This document shows positions 18,483-28,100 of a stretch of 64,000 bases of DNA, one piece after another. The DNA is from Roseivirga thermotolerans. Its GTDB lineage: Bacteria; Bacteroidota; Bacteroidia; Cytophagales; Cyclobacteriaceae. Position numbers and translations under genes: made by a program. The DNA lies in assembly GCF_014653175.1 (NCBI RefSeq), contig NZ_BNAG01000004.1, forward strand, positions 372,001-436,000, written 5' to 3'. The notes beneath the pieces are model-generated. The model saw only the letters and a list, made by a program, of their open reading frames with translations, ran no database searches and was not told the DNA's origin. Positions within the stretch are counted from its first letter, which is position 1. The number at the start of each line of letters is the position of its first letter.

Positions 18483-19024
18483 ATGGAGACACTGTACAAT
18501 ATATTAGGACTGGCAGTCATTGACTTTGGACTGATTTGGTTATGGAAATACCAAATGGACCCTGACCCAAGTGTGTCTATCGGAATTATTCTTTTAGTTC
18601 CGTTTGTTTTCGTGCTGAATCTGATAATTACAGGAGTTCTATTCTTTGCTAAAGAGAAAGAGTTTTCGAGAATATTCCTTATCAACTCAGTTATTGTTTC
18701 AAATATGATCTTTTATCTTTTTGGAAAAGGAATTGATAGACACCAAAACAAACGTTTGGAACAGTGGATATTTCAAAAAGCTGATACACCTTTTTCACAG
18801 ATTAGATGGAAAGAGACAAACGAATTTAGTATAACTATAGCTTAAACCCTGGCTCGTCTTGGGGGTAGACGGAATCTACAAGAAGGAAAACGGCAAGTGG
18901 ATTTTAAAAACTGAGTCATTAACAATGACTATTGACGAAAATAGACAACTTAATAGGTTTCAGAAACCCAACTGACACAATTGAAATAAATGAAAAGATA
19001 AAAACTCTACAACAACACATATAG
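18483..19024 (+). pseudogene. Frameshifted small membrane protein gene
   Basis: The first frame (18483-18845) gives 120 residues with two hydrophobic helices (LYNILGLAVIDFGLIWLW and the next, VFVLNLIITGVLFF) and an end near KETNEFSITIA. After the stop, a second frame reads on as GVDGIYKKENGKWILK and DENRQL, and a third as IGFRNPTDTIEIN to a stop at 19022-19024. Joining the three needs two single-base shifts, one near 18843 and one near 18946. I read this as one decayed gene of unknown function, or as two sequencing errors. Its base use is AT-rich compared with the genes to its left. Confidence 0.5.
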
Positions 19025-19597
19025 CTTATGGCGGGGGGACGGCTGTCAGCAAGTTTTCGCTTCGTAGTTAGCTTTGGTTTCTGCGAGAAGCAAAGTGCTT
19101 CGAAACCGCCACAAGACATACACAAACCGTTATGTTTATGGTTCTTTCTTTTTATAAAGAGCGTGTTGAAGGCTATTATTATACCTTCATGTGACCTTGA
19201 AGATATCCTGGCTTTCTCGGGATCTTTACCAAGTATAATTCAAATCCTTTTACATTTTTTTAGCTCGGACCGCCAACTGGTATTTATAAACCTCCCTGCT
19301 CTTATAATTATTAAGATTTATTTTAATTATCAGACTTAAGATAGATTGTCGTCTATCCTGATTTGACGGCTTGGTAATACTGTGTAATTGTTCCAAATAT
19401 GGAATTATATTACCGATTGTGTAATTCGAAAAATTACAATTATTGATCAACAACAATATCATTGATGTGAAATAGCTGTTTGATGTATTTGAAGATTTTA
19501 AGGGATTTATAGGGCTGTTGTGTCAGTTATTATATGTATTGGATAATTATTTGATACTTACTTAATTTCTCAAAATTTCAAACTACATAAGCACATC
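19025..19597. other. Structured, AT-rich intergenic region at the left edge of the RHS island
   Basis: No coding sequence is convincing here. At 19076-19107 there is a two-part hairpin: GGTTTC/GAAACC outer stem, five unpaired bases on one side only, GAAGC/GCTTC inner stem. TGGCGG (19029-19034) can pair with CCGCCA (19106-19111) as an alternative or outer stem. Two related short boxes ending in TTATG occur near 19026 and 19129. A small palindrome TGTAATT/AATTACA lies at 19421-19438. The last 200 bases before 19598 presumably hold the promoter of the RHS operon. Confidence 0.5.
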
Positions 19598-20293
19598 ATG
19601 AAACAAATTTTCTTCGGGTTCTTATACATCTTGTATATTCCAAACGTATTTTGTCAGACTGCGAGTGATATTGTTAATGCCTCTAGTGCAAAGCTAGGGT
19701 ATTCTTCATTAGTAGATATAGGCGTAATTCAATACAGGATATTACAAAGTAATAACTTAACGATTGACCAGGAAATTGTCTTCACCGCTTCATCTAATGG
19801 CGATTTAAGAGCCGATGTACAACTTGAAGATGGTCAGGTATCATTTATTAAAAATAGTAAAGGTTATTTTCAGGTAATAAGCGGTCAAACAATGCCGCTA
19901 ACCTCTGAACAGACTATCCAAAATCTCGAACGCTTTAACTTTCTGGATAATTTCTATACTCTCTGGGGTTTTTCAGATAATGTCAAATTGGGTAAATCGA
20001 ATGGCTTTATTGTAATTCAAAGCAAAGACAGGTCAAAAAAACTAAGCGTTAAAATTGATGAGAATACCTTGCTTCCAATGGTAATTGAAGAAGATGTCTC
20101 AGGTTATGGGAAGAGGTTTCAAAGGACTATCGAGTTTAGGGAATACAAGGAGTTTGCAGGTCTTTGGATAGCTACTGAACAGACTTTAACCACGAGAGGC
20201 AAGGATAATGATACGGATCTCTCAGAGGTGATTAGGATTAGAGACTTGGTTGTGGCCAACCATATTAAGCCTTCTTTTTTCTATGTCAATTAA
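19598..20293 (+). CDS. Secreted protein of unknown function, first gene of the RHS operon
   Basis: A 231-residue protein with a signal peptide (MKQIFFGFLYILYI...FCQ). The mature chain is rich in alternating strands (IVFTASSNGDLRADVQL, GYFQVISGQTMPLT, LSVKIDENTLLPMVI), a layout like LolA/LolB-type half-barrels that bind lipids; this is a resemblance by eye, not a family call. It ends 9 bases before the next gene, and four genes in a row follow with short gaps, so it probably belongs to the RHS toxin operon as an accessory or delivery factor. Confidence 0.6.
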   Translation: MKQIFFGFLYILYIPNVFCQTASDIVNASSAKLGYSSLVDIGVIQYRILQSNNLTIDQEIVFTASSNGDLRADVQLEDGQVSFIKNSKGYFQVISGQTMPLTSEQTIQNLERFNFLDNFYTLWGFSDNVKLGKSNGFIVIQSKDRSKKLSVKIDENTLLPMVIEEDVSGYGKRFQRTIEFREYKEFAGLWIATEQTLTTRGKDNDTDLSEVIRIRDLVVANHIKPSFFYVN

Positions 20294-20302
20294 GCCTCGC
20301 AA

Positions 20303-21475
20303 ATGCATATCTCAAAAACACTCATACTTTATACAGTTGCTGTACTCTGGTCTTTTGGGCTAAATGCTCAAGAACAGGAGACATTTGAGGCTTTAGAGTC
20401 ATTGATGCAGAAGATAGAGAAGGCCGATGAGTCTCTTCAAGTGCTACATTCCAAGAAGGGCTCATATAAGGTTGATGTTTCAGATTCGGCTGACTCTTCC
20501 CAAAGCATATGGGCATATAATCAATTGTTAGATCAAATAAGTTCTCTGCAAAAGGAAATAGAGTTTGCTATGGGCTATGAGCAGGTGATTATACTCAATA
20601 AAAGGTTTGAAGAGCTTAGTAAAACAATTACAATATTTAGATCTGATAGCCCATCTCAGTTCGGTAGCCCACTTTTTCAGTCCAGACTTAACCAGCAACT
20701 TGAAGAGTTGATTGATTTAGTTCAAATGTCGTCCGACACTTTTCATGAAGTTTTGAATGGTTCGGATTTTCTCAAAAACCTCAAAGGTGAATATTTAAAG
20801 AATAAGAGCATCGAAAAAAACTTTTTTAATAGAGTAGGGCTTGATGTTAATGAAATTCAATCCATAGAGCTTTTAGAGGGCCGCTTCTTGCATAGATATG
20901 GTGGTACGCCCGAAGATTTTTCATCAGCTTTTGTAGAGCAATTATCGCAGGAAATTGCAGCCTTCGAATCAGAAAAAAAAGCCCTAATTCTTCAAAGTGT
21001 TCGTAAAAATGAGACCGTGGTTTCTCACAACAGGAAATCACTCGTTGGTGGGAGTTTTTCTATTCTTCCTAGTAAACCCATTAAGATATCTCTATCGGCA
21101 GATTATATCAAACCTGTTTCCTACAGATGGGCTCTAGGTTTTGGAATTCTGGCTGATAATGAATTGAAAGCTAAGAAACTAAGCCAACTCACTTTAACCA
21201 ACAGGTCGTGGGGAGGCAGGGGGATTCTTAACTACCATATAAGTCCCAGGTATTTTTTGGAGGGTTCTTATGAAATGAGCCGATACAAAGTAAGTATTGT
21301 ATCCAATGGTAGTGAGCCTTTATCTGCTGAATGGAAAGATGAGACTAAGATAGGCCTTGGCAGGTTTCAACGAATAGGAAATAACAAGGTCTTACGACTT
21401 GTACTATTATACACGCCTTCTACGCAACGAGGCACCAACAGGCTAGAATTTAGAACCGGTATCTATATTAATTAA
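20303..21475 (+). CDS. Secreted coiled-coil protein with a probable outer-membrane beta-barrel end
   Basis: A 390-residue protein with a signal peptide ending near GLNAQ. Residues about 25-240 are helical with heptad-like stretches (ESLMQKIEKADESLQVL, LLDQISSLQKEIEF). From about 250 on, short alternating strands appear (IKISLSADYIKP, YRWALGFGILAD, YFLEGSYEMSRYKVSIV, KVLRLVLLYTP, RLEFRTGIYIN), and the end lies on an outward-type strand, as in small outer-membrane barrels. It could anchor or export the RHS proteins that follow 19 bases later. No family is recognised. Confidence 0.6.
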   Translation: MHISKTLILYTVAVLWSFGLNAQEQETFEALESLMQKIEKADESLQVLHSKKGSYKVDVSDSADSSQSIWAYNQLLDQISSLQKEIEFAMGYEQVIILNKRFEELSKTITIFRSDSPSQFGSPLFQSRLNQQLEELIDLVQMSSDTFHEVLNGSDFLKNLKGEYLKNKSIEKNFFNRVGLDVNEIQSIELLEGRFLHRYGGTPEDFSSAFVEQLSQEIAAFESEKKALILQSVRKNETVVSHNRKSLVGGSFSILPSKPIKISLSADYIKPVSYRWALGFGILADNELKAKKLSQLTLTNRSWGGRGILNYHISPRYFLEGSYEMSRYKVSIVSNGSEPLSAEWKDETKIGLGRFQRIGNNKVLRLVLLYTPSTQRGTNRLEFRTGIYIN

Positions 21476-21494
21476 ACGTATTGTACACACAGTT

Positions 21495-24400
21495 ATGAAA
21501 AAACAGTTTTCCCAAAGAGTGTTAGCGATCCTTTTCGCTTCAAATCTGACTCTTTTAAGTTTCTCTCAAGATATGCCAAAGGTGATCCCTCCTTCACCTG
21601 AGGCTGCCTCTATAGTAGGATATGGCAATACCAATGTAAACTTCTATACGGGTTCACCTTCCTTCTCAATTCCTATACATACGGCATCTAATAAAGAGGC
21701 GAGTTTACAGATATCGCTAAGTTATACAGGATTTGGTGGCATTAAAGTAGAAGAAGTTGCGCCATGGGTTGGATTAGGGTGGACTTTGAATGCCGGTGGA
21801 GTAGTATCCAGAACTATTCGTGGCAGAGCTGATGATGAAGGAGGTGGATATCAGACATTGCCTCCTTTGCCAGATTTGACTACATCTTCCTCTAGCTTAA
21901 CCACATACCAAGATTATGCCGATGGTGATTTGGATGGCGAACCTGATGAGTTCAATTATAATGTAAATGGTCTGAGCGGAACATTTTACATCAACAAGTC
22001 AAAACAAGTGGTAGAGCAGGTTAAATCGAATGTAAAGATTGTTCCTGTTTTTTCCGGTCATTCAATTATTCGCTTTGAAATTACAGATACTCACGGTCTT
22101 AAATATGTCTTCAGCGAGCAAGAGGTTGCCAAGTCGTTTGAAATGAGTGAGGCACCCGGTGCGATTGCAGCAAAAACCAACAGTTGGTATCTATCGTCCA
22201 TCAATTCGGCTGCAGGTGAGGAATTGATCAGTTTGACCTACTACAACTGGAGTAATTCTGGTGATATCACATGGCAGTACGCATTAAAAAATGTAACCTA
22301 TGGGCCGCAGAGTGAACTAGACTTGGGGGTTGTTTTTGGGCAGCAACACATGTATAAGTCTTGGAACTATGTGAAGCCTAAAAGAATACATATTATTGAT
22401 TTTAAAAAAGGTAAAGTTGTATTTAACGAATCAAATATAAATCGACAGGATTATAGAAATGATTATTGGTTAGACAATATTCAGGTTACGGATTCTAACA
22501 ATGTCTTAATCAAGAAGTTTAAACTGGAGTATAGTTACTTTACTGCTACAGGAACTGCGGCTATTAACTCTACCCCAACGGGAATAGGATTTCAGGGATT
22601 GGATACAGGAGATCATGAACGCAGGTTAAAACTAGATAGAGTAATTGAGGTGGGGAATGATGGGATTACGGAAAAACCGCCATATGTTTTTACTTATAAC
22701 AGTACACACTATTTGCCAAGCCGATTCTCTTTTGCTCAGGATCATTGGGGGTATTATAATGGACAAACAGGAAACACTAGCCCTGAGCCTGTACAACGCG
22801 TCAAATATTATGATGCAGCCTCCATTCTTCGACTTGTAGGTTTTGGAACGGCCAATAGAGAACCAAGTGAAGCTCATAGTCAGGCAGGGATATTAACTAA
22901 AGTTAGCTACCCAACCGGGGGATATACGTCCTTTACTTACGGCCAGCATGAAGCTATTCATCCTAAATTAAAGAACGATTACCTTCAGCAAAGTTATAAT
23001 TTTCAGCCGAACGGAACTTGGCATACGATTACAGTCTCCCTTATTAATGATCCTTATGAGGTATTGTCTATTAACGCTGATGCTTCTGGTACATGCAACA
23101 TAGGAGTAGAGTTTTATAACCAGGCGGGTACCACGTACATTACCGGTCAAACCATGACTTACGTAGGAAGTGGAATGTATAGTCATGGCACCAAAACGGT
23201 AACCTTGCAGCCGGGGACATATAAAGTAAGAGCCGTAAAGTACGGTTGCAGTGTGGTTGCTACAGACAATATCAATTTACAGTGGAAAAACGAAGTCGCC
23301 AAGACGAACAAACCTGTGGGAGGGCTTAGAATTGAAGCTATTGTAGATCATGATGGAATAAGTAGTGCCAACGATGTTAGAAGAGAGTTTTACTACAATG
23401 AGAATGGAGATGGTGGCACTTCCAATAGTACGGGAAGGATTCTTAATGCTCCAACCTACGGTGGCCAGGTGATTCACAATGAGGAAGCTTATGCTCCTAA
23501 TGTTTATATGAAACCAAATGGTTATCGTAGAGCGATTCAGTCTACTTATCCGTTAATGAAGACCAATGGTTCAGAGGTGGGGTATGGAAAAGTTACGGTA
23601 AGAACTATTGGAGTTGAAAACATTGGAAAAACAGAGTACTACTTTACTACTGCAGCAGACTATCAGGACTTATATGATGGCTATTACTATACCCCTCTGA
23701 ATGGAGAAACATACTTTACCACGACAGCTGCCGGAACACATGAGACCTTTCCTTTCCCAAGACCAGACAGCAGAGATTACCTGAGAGGATTACTTTTAAA
23801 GCAGATAGACTACCGCTGGACTGGAAGTACCTATCACAAAGTAAAAGAGGTAATTAATACCTATGTAAGCACCTTTAACGCACCAGCTGACAATGGTAGC
23901 ATTTTGCCATGGGTTGCATTTTTACCAACCAATACCCAGGCAGCAAATGGTATGAATTACGTTTCTATTGAAGGTGCTGTATGGAAACCAGGCGCTCATA
24001 ACCACTTTAAAAGGTATAGGTTTTACACTGGGCGGGTCGATTTGGAAAAGACCATAACCCGAATATACGATTTGGGTAGTACAACTAATTATCTGGAGAC
24101 CGAAACCACTAACTTTTGGGACGATCTGCCGTCTTATTATTTCAATGTTTCGAGGGTGCAAACCAAAGACAGCGAAGGTGTTACCCGTGAAACCCGCTTC
24201 TATTATCCTTACGATCAAAGTTCACTGACAGGTCTTACCACTCCGGAAATAAATGCTTTATCGGCTATGCGAAATACGCTAAACATGATTGCCCCTGTAA
24301 TACAGCAAGAAGAGTATGTGGGAACAACTAAGACCTCAACCGTACGCAATAACTTTGAGTATTTCAGTACCCCGGCAACTTATCTGCCTTCAAGTATAGA

Positions 24401-25091
24401 AGTGGCAAAAGGAAGCTCTGCGTTGGAAACGCGACTCACAATGCATGAATATGATGCCAATAGAAATTTACTAAGCGTATCCAAAGATGGCGGAGTGAAG
24501 TATCGCTATTTATATGCCTATGGCAATGCGCATTTACCTGTAGCTCAGGTTATTGGTGCCGATTCAAACAATGACATTGCCTATACAAGCTTTGAGGCTT
24601 TAGAAAAAGGAAACTGGACTTATTCAGAAAATCCGTATACCGATGTGAATTCTCCTTCCGGTAAGATGTATTACAGGCTGAGTCTTGGTAGTATCTCTAA
24701 AACAGGATTAAGCTCATCAAAAAAGTATAAGGTTACTTTCTACGCGAAGAATGGAGTGCCAACACTTAATGGTGTTCAAAGTTCGGTAAATGGTGCGGAA
24801 GCTAATGCCCATGGATGGACCTATTATGAGCGTGTGGTAACCGGTATATCTACACTAACCATAAGTAGTGGTACGGCCTATATTGATGAGTTGCGTTTGT
24901 ACCCAATTGATGCACAGATGATTACTTATACCTATGAACCCATGGTTGGGGTGACCACTGAAGTAGGAATGAATCATAATATACTTCGCTATCAATACGA
25001 CAAGTTTAGTCGGTTAGAGCTTATAAAGGATTGGAAAGGGCATGTTATCAAAGCCTTCGACTATCAGTACCAAACCACCACTTCTTATTAA
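21495..25091 (+). CDS. Large secreted YD-repeat-type protein (RHS shell partner)
   Basis: 1198 residues with a signal peptide (MKKQFSQRVLAILFASNLTLLSFSQ). It begins like the upstream partners of Bacteroidota RHS proteins (IPPSPEAASIVGYGNTNVNFYTGSPSFSIP and the VAPWVGLGWTLNAGGVVSRTIRG region, which also resembles the SpvB/TcaC N-terminus). The last 150 residues contain YD-type repeats (LRYQYDKFSRLELIKDWKGHV). It lacks a toxin tip and an RHS core box. It ends 20 bases before the RHS toxin gene. It probably forms one part of the beta-shell that encloses or presents the toxin of the next protein. Confidence 0.75.
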   Translation: MKKQFSQRVLAILFASNLTLLSFSQDMPKVIPPSPEAASIVGYGNTNVNFYTGSPSFSIPIHTASNKEASLQISLSYTGFGGIKVEEVAPWVGLGWTLNAGGVVSRTIRGRADDEGGGYQTLPPLPDLTTSSSSLTTYQDYADGDLDGEPDEFNYNVNGLSGTFYINKSKQVVEQVKSNVKIVPVFSGHSIIRFEITDTHGLKYVFSEQEVAKSFEMSEAPGAIAAKTNSWYLSSINSAAGEELISLTYYNWSNSGDITWQYALKNVTYGPQSELDLGVVFGQQHMYKSWNYVKPKRIHIIDFKKGKVVFNESNINRQDYRNDYWLDNIQVTDSNNVLIKKFKLEYSYFTATGTAAINSTPTGIGFQGLDTGDHERRLKLDRVIEVGNDGITEKPPYVFTYNSTHYLPSRFSFAQDHWGYYNGQTGNTSPEPVQRVKYYDAASILRLVGFGTANREPSEAHSQAGILTKVSYPTGGYTSFTYGQHEAIHPKLKNDYLQQSYNFQPNGTWHTITVSLINDPYEVLSINADASGTCNIGVEFYNQAGTTYITGQTMTYVGSGMYSHGTKTVTLQPGTYKVRAVKYGCSVVATDNINLQWKNEVAKTNKPVGGLRIEAIVDHDGISSANDVRREFYYNENGDGGTSNSTGRILNAPTYGGQVIHNEEAYAPNVYMKPNGYRRAIQSTYPLMKTNGSEVGYGKVTVRTIGVENIGKTEYYFTTAADYQDLYDGYYYTPLNGETYFTTTAAGTHETFPFPRPDSRDYLRGLLLKQIDYRWTGSTYHKVKEVINTYVSTFNAPADNGSILPWVAFLPTNTQAANGMNYVSIEGAVWKPGAHNHFKRYRFYTGRVDLEKTITRIYDLGSTTNYLETETTNFWDDLPSYYFNVSRVQTKDSEGVTRETRFYYPYDQSSLTGLTTPEINALSAMRNTLNMIAPVIQQEEYVGTTKTSTVRNNFEYFSTPATYLPSSIEVAKGSSALETRLTMHEYDANRNLLSVSKDGGVKYRYLYAYGNAHLPVAQVIGADSNNDIAYTSFEALEKGNWTYSENPYTDVNSPSGKMYYRLSLGSISKTGLSSSKKYKVTFYAKNGVPTLNGVQSSVNGAEANAHGWTYYERVVTGISTLTISSGTAYIDELRLYPIDAQMITYTYEPMVGVTTEVGMNHNILRYQYDKFSRLELIKDWKGHVIKAFDYQYQTTTSY

Positions 25092-25111
25092 TCCATGCAC
25101 ACACTCATGTT

Positions 25112-28100
25112 ATGAAAAAGATTATTCAGAAAATAGTATTTAATGAGTCAGGTAGAAGATTGACGTTACCTTTATCTCTAGTTCTGTTTTTCGCCTTTAC
25201 CTTAACCTCACTAAAGGCTCAAATGACCATATCAGGTCCAACAAGTGTGAGTTGTGGATCCAATTACAGCTATACCCAATCTGGGGGAAGTGGTACAATT
25301 ATATGGGATGCACTCAACGGAACCATCACAACATCAAATAATACCTCGGCTTCTGTTACCTGGTATGGGTCGGGAGGAGGAACCATCATGGCCGAGATAC
25401 AAGGGAGTGGAGCTTTTCCGGCATTTCTAAACGTAAATATTAGTGGCCCGGCTGCACCATCAGTTACCTCAGCTTCGGGTTGCCCTAACACCAACATTGT
25501 GCTCACTGCTAACCAAACTGTGCGGTGGTATAGCGCTAGCTCAGGGGGAACTTTATTAGCTACGGGTACCACCTACACTCATAATGGAACTAATTCTTTA
25601 ACGGTTTATGCAGCTGCGTTTAGTGGTAGTTGTGAGAGTTCAAGGGTAGCTGCAACAGCCACCGTGAGTTGTGGTGGGGGAACACTCAATCTTGTTCGTT
25701 CCTACACCGTGCAAGAACCAGGACACCTGACCATTAGTGCAGTTCAAGCACAGACTTCTGCTACTGATGTATTAGTTACCTCTTCTTATGCAGATGGACT
25801 AGGACGACCGATTCAGTCCGTTTCCAAGCAACTTTCTCCTGACTTGAAAGATGTTGTTTCAGTAACTGAGTACGACAATCTTGGGAGAGCTTTAAAACAA
25901 TATCTCCCCTTTAAATCCACTAGTGGAACGGGTACATACAAAACCGGTGCAAACACAGAAAGAGCGAGTTTTTATACTGCTCAGTACGGTACTATTGATG
26001 ATGACTACGCTTATTCACTGGTCACTACCGATAATTCCCCGCTGAACAGAACCTTAAAACAAATGGCACCAGGGCAACCGTGGGTAGGAAGTAATAGAGG
26101 AGTAAGTATGGACTATCGAACCAACACCAGTGCCGAATCGGTGGTGCGTTGGACGGCCGGAACAGGAGAAACGTCTATACCTACCTTTGCCGGATATTAT
26201 TCGGCCAACAAGCTATCTGTAGTACAGAGTACAGACGAACAAGGTAATAAAGTATTAGAGTATACCGATCTTACAGGCAAAGTTGTTCTTAAAAAGGTGC
26301 AGGACTCGGCAAGCCCAGGGTCGAATCATACAGGATGGTTGTGCACCTATTACGTATACGATGTATATGGCAATTTAAAAACGGTCATTCCTCCAAAGGC
26401 TGTCCAACTCATTTCTAACGACTGGAGTATTAGCACCACTGAGTCTGATGAGCTGCTCTTTCATTACCATTATGACGACCGCAACCGAATGATTGTAAAA
26501 AAGGTGCCCGGGGCAGGTAAGGTAGAAATGGTGTATGATCGAGAAGATAGACTTGTGCTTAGCAGGGATGGCAAACAAACTACGGAAGCTATTTGGGTTT
26601 TTACCAAGTATGATTACTTGGGTAGACCCGTGATGTCAGGTACCTATTCCGGAAGCACCGCCAGGTCTACCTTACAATCCACAATAAACAGTGATGATAG
26701 CGCCTTTGAAGTACGAAAGACCTCGGCTACTGGATATACACTTTATCATAATTATTATGTGAAACCATTTAGTAGTCTGAGTTCTCTGAACATCGAATCG
26801 GTAACCTATTTCGATGATTACTCATTCACTACCAAAACCTTCTCGAGTGCCTATAACTCTGCCATGAATGGAGGCACATTTGCTGATGAGCAGACACCAC
26901 ATTATCATGTGAATGGCATGTCAACAGGGAGCAAGACCAAAGTATTGGGCCAAAGTACTTGGTTGGAAACAGTGAACTTCTACGATGGAAAGGGAAGGCT
27001 TTTACAAACACGCTCTATAAATCATTTGGGGGGCGAAGACATTGTAACCAACAAGTATGACTTTTCTGGAAAACTGCTGTTTACCTACATTCACCATAAA
27101 AACCCTGCGGCCGATGATTTTTCAGAGTTGAGGGTTTTAAAGAAGATGACTTACGATCATGCCGGCCGATTAACCAAGGTAGAGAGCAGAAATATAAACC
27201 AGGAATCTGTATTTCAAACACTTACTTCCAATACATACGATGCGTTGGGACAACTTACTCAAAAGGCCCTGGGAAATAATAAACAGTATGTTGACTATAC
27301 CTACACTATTCGTGGTTGGCTGAGCCAAATAAATAATCCGGCCAGCCTTGGCAGCGATTATTTTGGCATGAAACTCAAATACCACGATGCCACCGATGCG
27401 GTAGATATGTTTAATGGCAATATCTCGGAAATAGAGTGGTCATCTACCGGAGATAGTCACCTAAAACGATACGAGTATAGTTACGACTATAGTAATCGTT
27501 TGACAGCTGCTGTTTATGACAATCTAAGCAATAATACTTATGACAATGATTTTAGTGTAACAGGTATTACCTACGACCCTAATGGCAATATTCAAACCCT
27601 TACGCGTAGAGGTAGGGTACTGAATACAGCCAAGAATATTGACGTACTCAACTATGACTACAGCAGTTCAGATATTGGGAATAAACTGACAAAGGTGACC
27701 GACTCGGGAGTTAAAGGTAAGATTGGGGATTTTATAGATGGCAGCAGTGCCACCATAGAGTATACTTACGATGCCAGCGGCAATATGCTTACAGATCTAA
27801 ACAAGGGCATCAGTAGCAATATTACCTATAACAGATTTAACTTGCCGGAATATGTAAATATGGGCGGAGGTCGTACCATAACCTATCGCTACGATGCATC
27901 AGGTGCCAAAGTGCAAAAAATAGCCAACAACAATGGAACCGTAGTAACTACCGATTATGTAGGAGGCTTTATTTATGAAAACAACAACTTGCAGCACTTT
28001 GCACACGAAGAAGGCAGGGTTCGTAAGAATAGCCAGGGAGCACTTGTGTATGACTACTTTATAAAGGATCATCTGGGCAATACCCGAACCACCTTTACTA

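Noticed and set aside
19028-19339. A 103-codon plus-strand ORF
   Set aside because: It runs through the folded repeat and AT-rich DNA, its composition is not protein-like and no start signal is apparent.
22632-22877. Minus-strand ORFs inside the YD-repeat and RHS genes
   Set aside because: They are shadows of the long plus-strand frames, with low-complexity or unlikely composition.
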